This document shows positions 9,285 to 17,527 of a DNA stretch of 64,000 bases, in pieces. The position numbers and the translations under genes were made by a program. This DNA comes from Variovorax sp. PBL-H6. Lineage in GTDB: Bacteria > Pseudomonadota > Gammaproteobacteria > Burkholderiales > Burkholderiaceae_C. The stretch lies in assembly GCF_901827155.1 (NCBI RefSeq), contig NZ_LR594660.1:620001-684000 (forward strand), in the 5' to 3' direction. Below the pieces are notes generated by a model. That model ran no database searches. It was not told the DNA's origin and saw only the letters and a list, made by a program, of their open reading frames with translations. The number at the start of each line of letters is the position of its first letter. The first letter of the stretch is position 1.

Positions 9285-10151
9285 TCAACGGGATTTCGCC
9301 GTAAGGTGGGGCAAAAACACGTCCAAGAACTCGCTGCAGGCAACCTGCGGGTTGTACGTCGCACCAACCGGCAGGTAGTCCGCCATATCATTGAGAAACT
9401 TCTTTGAACCCATTCGCCGCAGCAATTCAGACTTGACGTCATCCGCGGTGAATGTGCTTCCCTCCTGGGCCATGTAGTAGCGGAACGCTTCCGCTACGCG
9501 GGCTGGCTGCACTCGGGCGACGGCGCCTTGCGCCTGCGATGCGGTCCAGGCCCACCAAAGGTCGTAAAGGTCGCGGCCGTGCTCGCGTTGCAGTAATGCG
9601 CGCAGCTTCGTCCCCAGCATCTCGTCGAGGTCGTACGAGGGGACGAGTACCGAACCGACGCCGCCTCCTGCCAACGGCATCTCGATAGGCACGGTGGTCA
9701 GCGGGTACAGGCTCGTCTGCTCGTTCAGATTCACCTCGATTTTTAGCTTGGCCTGGGCGGCCAACAGGCTTGTTGGCCCATAGACGTAGGTGACCCGTGC
9801 AATTTCCGACTTGGAGAGGAAGTTCCGAACTGCCAGCGTTACCGTTGTGCGAACAACCTCCGAGGGCTCGCCCAGCAGCGGCTTGAGCGCCGTGGCAATG
9901 TCCGCAGAGATGCCACTCCTTGACCGTTTCGCCGTGAGCACAAGGTCGATGTCCTCCGAATATCGACTCGCCGGAGCCAGGTGTCCTTTGTGAAGAACGG
10001 TGCCGCCGCGCATGGCGAGTTGCTTTCGCAGCTTCTCGTCCGCGAAGATTGCGCCTACGGCTTGGCTGAGCAGGTAGTCCTGCTCCACCATCAAGTCGTC
10101 GCTCCATGGTGCCTTGGAGCGCCAAGGCACAATTTCCTTCAGGGGTATCAA
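9285..10151 (-). CDS. abiEii: AbiEii-type nucleotidyltransferase toxin
   Basis: The toxin half of a type IV toxin-antitoxin or abortive-infection pair. The nucleotidyltransferase motif is visible as MRGGTVLHKG followed by RYSEDIDLVL (acidic pair about D67 and D69), and the family's C-terminal helical region with RDLYDLWW is present. AbiEii proteins modify cellular targets such as tRNA acceptor ends and halt growth. The TTG at 10151 is chosen because it overlaps the antitoxin stop in a TTGA junction and has GGAG upstream; a longer GTG start at 10202 would overlap the antitoxin by 55 bases. It is co-transcribed with abiEi. Confidence 0.87.
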   Translation of the reverse strand: MIPLKEIVPWRSKAPWSDDLMVEQDYLLSQAVGAIFADEKLRKQLAMRGGTVLHKGHLAPASRYSEDIDLVLTAKRSRSGISADIATALKPLLGEPSEVVRTTVTLAVRNFLSKSEIARVTYVYGPTSLLAAQAKLKIEVNLNEQTSLYPLTTVPIEMPLAGGGVGSVLVPSYDLDEMLGTKLRALLQREHGRDLYDLWWAWTASQAQGAVARVQPARVAEAFRYYMAQEGSTFTADDVKSELLRRMGSKKFLNDMADYLPVGATYNPQVACSEFLDVFLPHLTAKSR

Positions 10152-11002
10152 GCGAGCTCCGAAATACTGTTTCTTTGATGCAGGGTGTGCTCCACGCCCC
10201 ACGTTGAATCGTGCAACACGCCCGACGGCGCAACCTTGGCTGGTTCCAGGGGCTGCGACGCCCGGTGCCGTCCAGTCAACCAGCTCTTGAGGACATGGCT
10301 TTGCTCCCCTAACTTGAGCGTATCGAGGACGAAGCCAAGGCGCTGAACTGCCGGCACCTGGTCGAGCGCGTCCAGGGTTTGCAAGAGCGCATCGGATTTC
10401 AATGACGGCGCGAGGTCCTTGGCGATTCGAGCGACCGACTCGATGCCACCAACCTGGGACTGATGTCGAACCAGGTCCAGGAGCGTCGCTTCGCGGGTAC
10501 TGACCCGTAGACGCGCCACCGGCGTGGTGACGTAGTCGACCGGTGTCTTGTCTATGGACTTCTTCACGGTGAAGTCCAGGCGCAGGCGGCCTATGGTTTG
10601 GGCGCGCCGCGGCCGGCTAACCATCACTTGGGTGGCTTGCAGCGCATAGTGCGCGGAGCCCCAATGCCTGGCGGCCGACAGCAACGCAAGGTAGTAGTGT
10701 GGCTCGACATCCTTCAAATAGTCGTCCAGCCACCACTCGACCGGAGGCGCCCCAAAATGGCTGTGCTCGGGCGGAACGATGAGCCATGTCGAAGGACGCT
10801 TCGTAGCCAGGGTGACGAGGCCTTGTTGAGCGACACGCCGAAGCGCCGATTTCATCGCATCGCCACCTGGCTCCCGGCCCGTGAGCTTGGCCAACTCGTC
10901 GGCACGCACGAGGTAACGAGCCTGGGCCTGGATTTTGCGCAGGGCAGGCTCGAGACCTGCACGGCGAGTGTCTGGCTGAGACAGGGGCGAGATGGGTCTC
11001 AT
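10148..11002 (-). CDS. abiEi: AbiEi-type antitoxin and transcriptional regulator
   Basis: A 284-aa partner of AbiEii. The N-terminal winged-helix region (about residues 15-75, with LVRADELAKLTG and LVTLATKRPSTWLIVP) and the C-terminal antitoxin domain match the AbiEi family. The ATG at 11002 lies just downstream of a promoter whose -10 box overlaps a palindrome, consistent with autorepression. The stop overlaps the toxin's TTG start, so toxin translation depends on antitoxin translation. Confidence 0.87.
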   Translation of the reverse strand: MRPISPLSQPDTRRAGLEPALRKIQAQARYLVRADELAKLTGREPGGDAMKSALRRVAQQGLVTLATKRPSTWLIVPPEHSHFGAPPVEWWLDDYLKDVEPHYYLALLSAARHWGSAHYALQATQVMVSRPRRAQTIGRLRLDFTVKKSIDKTPVDYVTTPVARLRVSTREATLLDLVRHQSQVGGIESVARIAKDLAPSLKSDALLQTLDALDQVPAVQRLGFVLDTLKLGEQSHVLKSWLTGRHRASQPLEPAKVAPSGVLHDSTWGVEHTLHQRNSISELA

Positions 11003-11014
11003 GATTTTATGCGA

Positions 11015-11043
11015 ATAGTACCGTACTAAGGCGCTTTTCGCAA
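11015..11043 (-). promoter_or_regulatory. abiE promoter with overlapping palindromic operator
   Basis: On the minus strand, TTGCGA (11038-11043) and TACTAT (11015-11020) are spaced 17 bases apart, a good sigma70 arrangement. The -10 box lies inside the 13-bp palindrome TAGTACCGTACTA (11016-11028). The predicted transcript starts only a few bases before the abiEi ATG at 11002, so the mRNA is nearly leaderless. AbiEi proteins are known to bind operators at their own promoter. Confidence 0.7.
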
Positions 11044-11090
11044 ACGATTTAACATTCTGCCTCCCACCGCAAGGCCTTAGGCCTCGACCG

Positions 11091-12872
11091 TCACCGCATT
11101 GGCTCAGGAGTGCTGGAGACCAACGGTTCATGGTGCGGGGCGGTTTGGCGGCCCACGGCGAGCGGGGTGCCCAGACTGTCGTACCACCAGGCATCCGCCT
11201 CGATGCGCGTTCTCCAAAAGTCCATGCTGACCTTGACCATTTCGTCGTGCCAGAACGCCAACGACTCAGGGCTCGGCTTCCCCTTCGCTACGATTGAAGC
11301 GTTCGTATCTGTGAAAAGCTCCTCGGTCGGCTCCAGCACGAACTTGCGAAGCGACATATCGGCCTCGACGATAATCAGGCAATAGAACGGGTTCTTCAGA
11401 AACCGTTCGAAGACCGCGGCGCTGGCAGGCGCGGACTTTTCGATTGTGGCCAGCGCACTGTGCACGTTTCGTTCTTTGGCTACTTCGCGTAGCCGCGCAT
11501 AGCGCTCCTCCCTCTCCTTTGGAGTCGCCATTAGCGGGACCGGCCGCATGAGGCCAAGCACACCTGCTGCCTGCAGGTACTCGAGTGCGCCATTGATGGC
11601 GGCCCGGACATCCCGACCCGGAAATCGCTGGAAGAGCCGCGACGGCGCCTCGTGAATGCGGTCGATGTAGATGACGCGCCGTCCATCAAGCGCGTAAAGC
11701 GCCTTCTCGCGGTCTGCTTCCAGGGCCAAGGCCAGGAGGGATGCAACCATGCTGACGTTGACCGGCTCAACTACACGCGGGTGGGGGGCACCAGCGATTT
11801 GAAACGAGAGCTTGGACGTGCCAACGTAGGGTGCCTCATAGCGCAACGACGACTCCAGGCTTTTCGTCCGCAGGTCAACGAGCATGGGATTGCCCAGCAC
11901 TTTAGGAAGCTTCATTAGTATTTGGACCGTCTCTTGGGGCAGCACGAGTACATCCGACAGAGGTACACGCCTGTCCAAAGGCATGCCATACACCGATGAG
12001 ACGAAACGTCGGTCGTGCTCCGTCTCGTGGTCGAAAATTTCGAGCTCGCCAAAGGCCTCGTTCGGGTCTAAGACGACCCTGGGCTGTCGCGGTGGAGGGG
12101 GCGGGGCGGGAGGTTGCGGTAGTTCCGCCTCTGCCGCCGTCCCCTTCGACTTTGCCACCCTCCGGACGGCCCCGGGTTCGGTGCCAGGCATGTATGCACC
12201 CAACCTGCCGGTGCGCACGATGAAGACCTGACCTCCGGTGTTGTGCTTGTAAATGAGTGGCGAATCTGCAGGAATCGTGCGCCAGTGAACACCGTCAAGG
12301 TTCTCCTTGATGGCCTCCAGGAGCAGGTGGGCCGTACCGTGCGCGTCGCGTTCTGACGTCAGTTCGCTCAGCCATTTCTCAATCTGGGTTGCATTGGCCG
12401 GCTCTCGGCGCGTGCTGTGGATACCAAGTAGCCAGACGTGAAACGGTGCCACCGCATGGTCACCTTCTCGCCAAGTGAAGCCGTCCAGGTCCTGCGCGCC
12501 GGCGGGAAGCAAGGGCGATGCCTCGTCGTAAATAAGAAACCCTGCGTCACGAAACAGCCTGCGCATCTCCGTGCGGGACCTCAGAAAGCGCTGCTGGCCG
12601 TCTCGGCATTCAGTAAGCCCCCCTACCTGCGGCTGCTCTCCGAAGTCAGGGGGGTGCCCCGTTTTACGGAAATAGCGCAAGTTACTCGTCACAACCAGCA
12701 TCGACGCGGACCTGCCAGGTTCGTAGCGCTGTCCAATCTCAGCCAAGAGTTTTGCCGGGTCCTTGATGTGGTCAAAGAGTCGGACGGCCAAAATGAACTG
12801 TGGGCGCTGTCGCAGATGCCCAATAGGGGCCAGCGGGTCATCGCCCTCCAGGTTGTGAACCGTCACCGTCAT
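11091..12872 (-). CDS. C-terminal part of a frameshifted methyltransferase with a large unknown domain
   Basis: A 593-aa frame. Its first 130 residues continue the class I SAM methyltransferase fold whose SAM-binding half lies in the preceding frame: the strand FILAVRLFDHI and the later strands SMLVVTSNLRYFRKTG and FRDAGFLIYDEA. Residues about 230-593 form a separate uncharacterised domain after a Pro-rich linker (PPAPPPPPRQP). The start at 12872 overlaps the upstream frame by 35 bases. Either there is a one-base frameshift near 12845-12873 that would restore a protein of about 735 aa, or two coupled subunits. It lies beside the AbiE pair. Function unknown; possibly modification or defence. 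Confidence 0.6.
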   Translation of the reverse strand: MTVTVHNLEGDDPLAPIGHLRQRPQFILAVRLFDHIKDPAKLLAEIGQRYEPGRSASMLVVTSNLRYFRKTGHPPDFGEQPQVGGLTECRDGQQRFLRSRTEMRRLFRDAGFLIYDEASPLLPAGAQDLDGFTWREGDHAVAPFHVWLLGIHSTRREPANATQIEKWLSELTSERDAHGTAHLLLEAIKENLDGVHWRTIPADSPLIYKHNTGGQVFIVRTGRLGAYMPGTEPGAVRRVAKSKGTAAEAELPQPPAPPPPPRQPRVVLDPNEAFGELEIFDHETEHDRRFVSSVYGMPLDRRVPLSDVLVLPQETVQILMKLPKVLGNPMLVDLRTKSLESSLRYEAPYVGTSKLSFQIAGAPHPRVVEPVNVSMVASLLALALEADREKALYALDGRRVIYIDRIHEAPSRLFQRFPGRDVRAAINGALEYLQAAGVLGLMRPVPLMATPKEREERYARLREVAKERNVHSALATIEKSAPASAAVFERFLKNPFYCLIIVEADMSLRKFVLEPTEELFTDTNASIVAKGKPSPESLAFWHDEMVKVSMDFWRTRIEADAWWYDSLGTPLAVGRQTAPHHEPLVSSTPEPMR

Positions 12873-13299
12873 TGTGCTTCGTCAGCTGGACGGATTTCAA
12901 GCATTCGGCGGAGGAGTCGATGCCGATGTACTCGACGTGCCCTGCCTGGGTCAGCCGCGTCCCCAGAAACGCGTCTCCGCAACCAAGGTCCAAGACGACG
13001 TCGGTTTGCGTCCCCAACCAGAAGCGCGTCGGCCATATCTCGTCTGGACCCCGGCCGAACCGAAGCCCCTCTTCGCAAAGCCGGCGCCAGCGCTTCATCG
13101 CGCCGTGAATCGAGGTGCCCTCGCGCCTACCTTGGATGTCGTACGAGAGGAGGCCAAAGACGATGTGGTCGATAAGCAGGCGCCTCCAATTGTCTGTGAC
13201 GTCCTCTTTCACCTTGCCCGCCGCCTGCGCCTTCACGTCACCCCCGCACTCTCCGGCGCCGGCCGAAACCTTGCCGGTCTTCGCTTTGCGCGTCGCCAT
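12838..13299 (-). CDS. N-terminal SAM-binding part of the same methyltransferase (frameshifted)
   Basis: 153 aa with an excellent AAGGAG ribosome binding site six bases before the ATG at 13299. Methyltransferase motif I is clear (VVLDLGCGDAFLG), followed by the acidic end of strand 2 (YIGIDSSAECL). The frame then breaks off after KHNDGDG, and the next fold elements continue in the shifted frame of 11091-12872. Removing one G in a GG run near 12858-12860 would give a continuous read-through (NDGD-VHNLEGDD). The N-terminal 30 residues are Gly/Lys/Ala-rich and probably flexible. Confidence 0.65.
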   Translation of the reverse strand: MATRKAKTGKVSAGAGECGGDVKAQAAGKVKEDVTDNWRRLLIDHIVFGLLSYDIQGRREGTSIHGAMKRWRRLCEEGLRFGRGPDEIWPTRFWLGTQTDVVLDLGCGDAFLGTRLTQAGHVEYIGIDSSAECLKSVQLTKHNDGDGSQPGGR

Positions 13300-13560
13300 C
13301 GCAATCTCCTTCCACGGATGTCAGGTCCAAGCGGCACATTCTGCCGAGAGAACTGGTTTTCTGATAACGAAAGTTCTCCGGCGAACGCGCTTGCGGGGGA
13401 GTTCGTGTGGCACAATCCGGCCCGCGCATCCAAAGCGCCTGGCTCGCGCTCGTTCGCGACGCCTCCTCCGGAACCCGCCGTCTAAGGGTTTGCCTGGATA
13501 ACCACTCCCTGCAGCGCCTCTTCCCGCCCGGGGCCTCACGCTGTCGCGACACGCCAAATC

Positions 13561-13599
13561 GTTTTAGGTGGCACAGCGGGACAGCGTGTAGTTTTAGGT
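13561..13599 (+). repeat. Two direct GTTTTAGGT repeats in an intergenic region
   Basis: GTTTTAGGT occurs at 13561-13569 and 13591-13599, 30 bases apart (about three helical turns), upstream of the 13690 gene, and a related TGTTTAGG follows at 13643. The whole 13300-13689 stretch has no convincing gene; a 55-codon plus-strand frame at 13318-13485 lacks a ribosome binding site. The repeats look like regulator binding sites or promoter elements. Confidence 0.4.
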
Positions 13600-13689
13600 T
13601 GGTCGGGCGAACCCACTAAAGGCTATCGAGCTTCCGAAAAGCTGTTTAGGCTCTCTCCAGCACGCACCACCCAACTGGAGATTGCCACC

Positions 13690-13992
13690 ATGCCCAATCC
13701 TCAAGTCCTCCGCTTCGCAGGCCGAGTCCTCGGCCTGGCACTGAGAAACCGCGCCGTCGCGCGCGCCGTCCAGAGCGTTGTCGTTCTGGCGGGCCTGGCT
13801 ATCGGAACTATCTTCGGCGGTGGTCACGGCGGCGGCCATGCCGGTGGCCACGAGCCGAACACCGCCCCGCCGCCGGCGCACATCGAAAAGCACGTCGAGC
13901 CGGTGGTGCCGCCGCGCCTCGAGGCGCGTCTCGAGGGCCCGCCGCGCAAGACGGCCGTCAACCATGACGCTACCCAAGGAGATGAAAAGTGA
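13690..13992 (+). CDS. Small membrane-associated protein with Gly/His-rich and Pro-rich tail
   Basis: A 100-aa protein with an amphipathic/hydrophobic segment (VQSVVVLAGLAIGTIFGGG, about residues 27-45), then a Gly/His-rich stretch (GGGHGGGHAGGH) that might bind metal, and a Pro-rich tail. CTGGAG lies upstream of the ATG. Its stop overlaps the GTG start of the next gene (GTGA), so the two are coupled. No family recognised. Confidence 0.6.
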   Translation: MPNPQVLRFAGRVLGLALRNRAVARAVQSVVVLAGLAIGTIFGGGHGGGHAGGHEPNTAPPPAHIEKHVEPVVPPRLEARLEGPPRKTAVNHDATQGDEK

Positions 13993-14502
13993 GCTCCCGT
14001 ATTACCCTCTGGAACGCCGCCACCCTCATGGCCGAGTGTGCGCACAGCGCAGGTGTCGTGGGCGTGGCCAAGGGTCTGCTGGCCTGTAACAACTTGGCGG
14101 ACACCACCGCTGTCATCGACCTCCACGCCGTGTTGTCCGTCTACGTTGCCGTGAAAGTCGGGGTTCACTTGGCGGGGCGAGCCCATCAAGGAAGCGTTGC
14201 AGGCAAGGCTGGCACGACGTGGAGCGCACACGCCGGCATGGGCCGGCAAGGTTGGCCGCATCTTACGCAGCGTCCTGCCGCCGGCCCAGATTCGATTCGG
14301 CAGTTTCTGGGGCATCACGGACTGCCTCGCGCAAGGCGCGATTCTCAGTCCACTCATCATGTGGGCCTGGCACACCCCGCAGCTCGGCCTGATGGGCAGC
14401 GTCGCCGCCTTCGGGCTGATGGAACTGCTCGCGGGCATCACTGCCTTGGAAATTGCCCACGGGCTGAAGCACCCCGCCGTGCAGGAGCCACACCCTCATT
14501 AG
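13989..14502 (+). pseudogene. Small hydrophobic protein gene interrupted by a one-base insertion in a G run
   Basis: The frame starting at the GTG at 13989 is protein-like to about residue 60 (HAVLSVYVAVKVGVHLAG) and then becomes low-quality. The +1 frame takes over with GEPIKEALQARLARRG and continues through hydrophobic segments (ILSPLIMWAWH, LMGSVAAFGLMELLAGI) to a stop at 14502. Deleting one G from GGGG at 14174-14177 joins the two into one protein of about 170 aa. It is therefore a damaged gene or a sequencing error. Function unknown. Confidence 0.6.
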
Positions 14503-14537
14503 CGCAAAAGCGCTGGCGCAGGCAGGTCCTGATGCAG

Positions 14538-14566
14538 ACGAGCCCCTCTTGTGGGGCTCGTTTCAT
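14538..14566 (+). terminator. Intrinsic terminator
   Basis: ACGAGCCCC (14538-14546) and GGGGCTCGT (14553-14561) form a perfect 9-bp stem with a six-base loop, followed by TTTCATTT. It ends the 13690-14502 transcription unit. Confidence 0.75.
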
Positions 14567-14676
14567 TTGTGCGACAGCAAGGCACTCGCAAGATGATGAC
14601 GGCGCCCGCCCGCAAAGGAAAGCCAGCCCACAAGGGGCTGACTGAAGCGGGGTTAACGGCGGCGGCCGACGAACGC

Positions 14677-15390
14677 CTAATCCAGGGGTTTGATTTCGTG
14701 AACAACACCATCAATGAAGGACACCATCCGGGTCCGGTACGCCCAGACCGCGGTTCGCCCGTTGCCCGACGTCTTGAATTCAGGTTTGCCCCAGTCGCTG
14801 CGCAGCACCTCAGCCATTGTGAACCCCGGCTTAATGCCAATCTTGCGGAAGTGCCTGTCGAGCTCCACCTGGTGTTTGCGCGACGCGGCGGTCGCCACCT
14901 TCGGGCGTATTGAGTACAAGCCGGGCATGTCCAATGCGATGGCCGTGGAGGGGCTCACGGACTCCTCGAAAGTGTGCACCTCCACATAGGCGACCTGCCC
15001 GTCAGTGAAGCGCACCCGGTAGTGGCAGAACATGCTGTTTGCGCGGCACGTGAGCCTCACGTCTTTACGTTCGTCATCGGGTGCCACCACCGCTTCTACA
15101 ACGAACTCACGGCGCGCCGGCAGCGCAATAGCATCCTTGCATTCGGGGCTGCACTTGGTGGTCGGCCGGGGCGTGAATCGAGCGAGCCGCAAATTGAAAA
15201 ATAAGGCCGCCTTCGTCATGTACCCGTTGTCCTTGGCTACTAGGTACGCTTTGCCGATGCGCGTGAACACCTCTCGAGAGTCGGCGACGTCGGAAGCAGT
15301 TACCTCGTCGTCGGCGCGCGCGCTCGTGACCAGGACGGATGCAAACAGAAGCAGCGCGAAAGTGGGCAAGCGAACCTTTAGATGAATCAC
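14677..15390 (-). CDS. Exported protein of unknown function (237 aa)
   Basis: It starts at a GTG (15390). Residues 1-26 are a clear signal peptide (LPTFALLLFASVLVTSARA, cleavage before DDE). The mature domain has four Cys that could form disulphides and ends in a mixed beta domain (GFTMAEVLRSDWGKPEFK ... AVWAYRTRMVSFIDG). That tail resembles the repeat of SmpA/BamE-like beta proteins, where a substrate is predicted to shape the following residues, but this is only a loose likeness. An AGCCC/GGGCT hairpin near 14620-14644 probably terminates it. Confidence 0.7.
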   Translation of the reverse strand: MIHLKVRLPTFALLLFASVLVTSARADDEVTASDVADSREVFTRIGKAYLVAKDNGYMTKAALFFNLRLARFTPRPTTKCSPECKDAIALPARREFVVEAVVAPDDERKDVRLTCRANSMFCHYRVRFTDGQVAYVEVHTFEESVSPSTAIALDMPGLYSIRPKVATAASRKHQVELDRHFRKIGIKPGFTMAEVLRSDWGKPEFKTSGNGRTAVWAYRTRMVSFIDGVVHEIKPLD

Positions 15391-15785
15391 GGCTTAAATC
15401 ATTTCGTCGTTGTGGTCGTGAACTATAGTGCAGCCTGCTTACTTTTGTACACACAGACCCTCCTAGCTTGCGCGCCGCATCCGGAGGACGGTTCCCACCC
15501 CCTGGGCGGCGCTGGCTAACTCTTCGGGCAGCCCGCCGTGAACGAGCGGTGTCCAGAACCTATCGATTCCGGCCCCCCTTGTGGGCAACTCGCTTGCCCC
15601 GGTCTTCGACCGTGCCAGCCGCACTGGCGGTCATGTTCTTGACGGTGAGCTTCTCCGTCGAGTACTCACCTGCGACGCCGCGAGCGACGTTCCCAGTTAA
15701 CGCCTCCGGCCCCGCTTTTCGCCAACGGCTAGGCCCGAGCTCCCGATTCCTATACCTCGAAGGACTAAATCAAAGGTATACGAAT
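15391..15785. other. Intergenic region upstream of the esterase
   Basis: About 395 bases. An in-frame extension of the esterase frame to 15468 exists, but its translation is Arg/Pro-rich and unlike the family, so it is taken as non-coding. A TATACC/TATACGA-rich stretch at 15751-15785 is a plausible promoter. Confidence 0.4.
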
Positions 15786-16790
15786 ATGGACAAGCTTTCC
15801 AAAGCGGCTGTCGATGTCTCTAAAGTAACGGTTTCCGGTTTGTCCGCCGGCGCGTACATGGCCCATCAGTTGCTGGTCGCCTACAGCGACGTGTTTTCCG
15901 GGATGGGCTCTATCGCCGGCGGTCCGTTCCTCTGCTCGAACGGCTCTCTGTACGGGGCACTCTCTGCGGGCATGCGCGGCGGACCCGAGCTCGACGTGGC
16001 TCGCCTGGCTTCAAAGGCGCGGTACCTCGAAACGGTCGGCGCCATCGCCGACCTCGAGAACCTGGTAGACGCCCGGATTTGGGTGTTCCGCGGCACCGAA
16101 GACCAGACGGTCCTTCAGGGTCCGACCGACGGCCTGGTGGAATTCTGCGAGCGGTTCACCGCCAAGGGAAATGTTCGTTACGTAAACAATGTGCCGTGCG
16201 CGCACACGATGCCCACGGATTCCTTCGACGCGAAGGCACTGTCGCCCTATCGGGAGTCGTACATCAGCAACGTCGGCTTCGATGCGGCTGGCCAGATGCT
16301 CAAGCACCTGTACGGGCCCTTGAGGTCGCGAACGACGCCTCAAGGCCTCCTGGCGCGATTCAGCCAGAACGAGTTCTTGCGACATCCGACGCTGTACGGA
16401 ATGGGCGAGACCGGGCTGGTCTACTACCCAACCGCTGCCCTGCGCGGTAAGCGCTGCAAGCTGCATGTCGCCCTCCACGGTTGCGAGCAGTCCGAGTACA
16501 AGTTGGGAGAGCTGTTCGCCACGCATGCTGGCTACAACGAGTGGGCGGAAGCGAACGACATCATCGTCCTGTACCCTCAGGCGTACCCGACGATGAGCCC
16601 CTTCCTGTTCAACCCCAAGGGAAGCTGGGACTGGTTCGGGATGCTCGACCAGGCCTACTGCACGCGACAAGGACGCCAGCAATGCGCCATCCTCGGAATG
16701 GTCGACCGGCTCACCGGAAAACAGGTTTCCTCCAACGGCGCTCTTCGCGACGTGCTTGACGCTTCGCACTTGAGCCCTTGGTTGGCATAA
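15786..16790 (+). CDS. Polyhydroxybutyrate depolymerase-like alpha/beta hydrolase
   Basis: A 334-aa serine esterase. The nucleophile elbow GLSAGAY (Ser about residue 20) lies unusually close to the N-terminus, as in PHB depolymerase/esterase-family proteins that carry it early. Other family hallmarks are ALHGCEQ, the WAEANDIIVLYPQA strand and KGSWDWFG. The ATG at 15786 is preceded by AAAGG. No signal peptide is present, so the enzyme should be cytoplasmic and act on intracellular polyhydroxyalkanoate, its oligomers, or another ester. A good terminator follows at 16804. Confidence 0.82.
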   Translation: MDKLSKAAVDVSKVTVSGLSAGAYMAHQLLVAYSDVFSGMGSIAGGPFLCSNGSLYGALSAGMRGGPELDVARLASKARYLETVGAIADLENLVDARIWVFRGTEDQTVLQGPTDGLVEFCERFTAKGNVRYVNNVPCAHTMPTDSFDAKALSPYRESYISNVGFDAAGQMLKHLYGPLRSRTTPQGLLARFSQNEFLRHPTLYGMGETGLVYYPTAALRGKRCKLHVALHGCEQSEYKLGELFATHAGYNEWAEANDIIVLYPQAYPTMSPFLFNPKGSWDWFGMLDQAYCTRQGRQQCAILGMVDRLTGKQVSSNGALRDVLDASHLSPWLA

Positions 16791-16803
16791 CGATTCCTTC
16801 TTC

Positions 16804-16838
16804 ACACGCTCCCTGGCCTGCCCGTGGAGCGTGTTTTC
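16804..16838 (+). terminator. Intrinsic terminator of the PHB depolymerase-like gene
   Basis: ACACGCTCC (16804-16812) pairs perfectly with GGAGCGTGT (16826-16834), followed by TTTTCTTTT. Confidence 0.8.
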
Positions 16839-16891
16839 TTTTGCCGAACTCCCGGGATTGGCAGAATGCGCGGTCAACAGCGTGGACGGTC

Positions 16892-17428
16892 ATGAAACTT
16901 TCGACAGCGCAGATTGGAAGATGCGGCGAGCTCCTGGTCCAGTACGAACTCCTTGCTCGAGGCGTCGAATCTGCTCCCATGAGCACCGACACGGGCATTG
17001 ACCTGGTCACCTATTCGTCTGCTTCGGCACAGCCCGCCACCGTCCAGGTGAAGACCGTGTTTGCGGCCAAGCCTGGCGGGGGCAAGGGGGCCTTGTTGCT
17101 CGACTGGTGGGTCCCGTCGACCACGCCGGCGCAGCTCGTTGCGCTCGTCGACATGTCGACACCCCGCATCTGGCTCTTCACCAGGTCCGAGCTCATCGAA
17201 GCAGCGCAGCAGCAGCCCACGAGCGGCCTGTTGCACTTCTTCATGAAAGTCAGCCCCTCCCGCCGGCCGCGTGCTGATGGCAAGGCCCAGGACATCCAGG
17301 ACTTTGAGCGGTTTCGACTCGAGCGCCGGATGGCGGAGCTGTTTGGGGACGACGGCCACCAAGCCAGAGACGGCCTGGTGCCCCCGGCGCTTGCGGAGCC
17401 GGCAGGGGCAGTCGAACCCGGCGAATAG
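16892..17428 (+). CDS. PD-(D/E)XK-like nuclease-fold protein
   Basis: 178 aa. The N-terminus has the layout of resolvase-like or DUF4365-type PD-(D/E)XK proteins: IGRCGELLVQYELLARG (possible motif Glu13), STDTGIDLV (Asp about 35) and TVQVKTVF (Q-x-K about 50-52). The last 40 residues are acidic and Ala/Pro-rich and probably unfolded. It stands alone between an esterase and a convergent pair. Nuclease activity is inferred from the motif only. Confidence 0.6.
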   Translation: MKLSTAQIGRCGELLVQYELLARGVESAPMSTDTGIDLVTYSSASAQPATVQVKTVFAAKPGGGKGALLLDWWVPSTTPAQLVALVDMSTPRIWLFTRSELIEAAQQQPTSGLLHFFMKVSPSRRPRADGKAQDIQDFERFRLERRMAELFGDDGHQARDGLVPPALAEPAGAVEPGE

Positions 17429-17489
17429 CCCGGCGCACCCGCGGTGCTCCAAGCCGCAAATCCCGCCTTCGTACATCGAGGCAATGAAA

Positions 17490-17513
17490 AACCAGCCCAC
17501 GGTGGGGCTGGTT
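17490..17513 (-). terminator. Intrinsic terminator for the 17528-18069 pair
   Basis: On the minus strand, AACCAGCCC and GGGCTGGTT form a 9-bp stem followed by TTTTC. It lies just beyond the stop of the 83-aa gene. Confidence 0.7.
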
Positions 17514-17527
17514 GGAAGAATGAGTTC

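Noticed and set aside
10152..10202. Longer GTG start for abiEii
   Set aside because: It would overlap abiEi by 55 bases with no ribosome binding site; the TTG at 10151 overlaps the stop by four bases and has GGAG upstream.
13318..13485. 55-codon plus-strand frame divergent from the methyltransferase
   Set aside because: No ribosome binding site (the nearby AAGGAG serves the opposite gene) and unconvincing composition.
15468..15785. N-terminal extension of the PHB depolymerase-like protein
   Set aside because: The translation is Arg/Pro-rich and unrelated to the family; a ribosome binding site supports the ATG at 15786.
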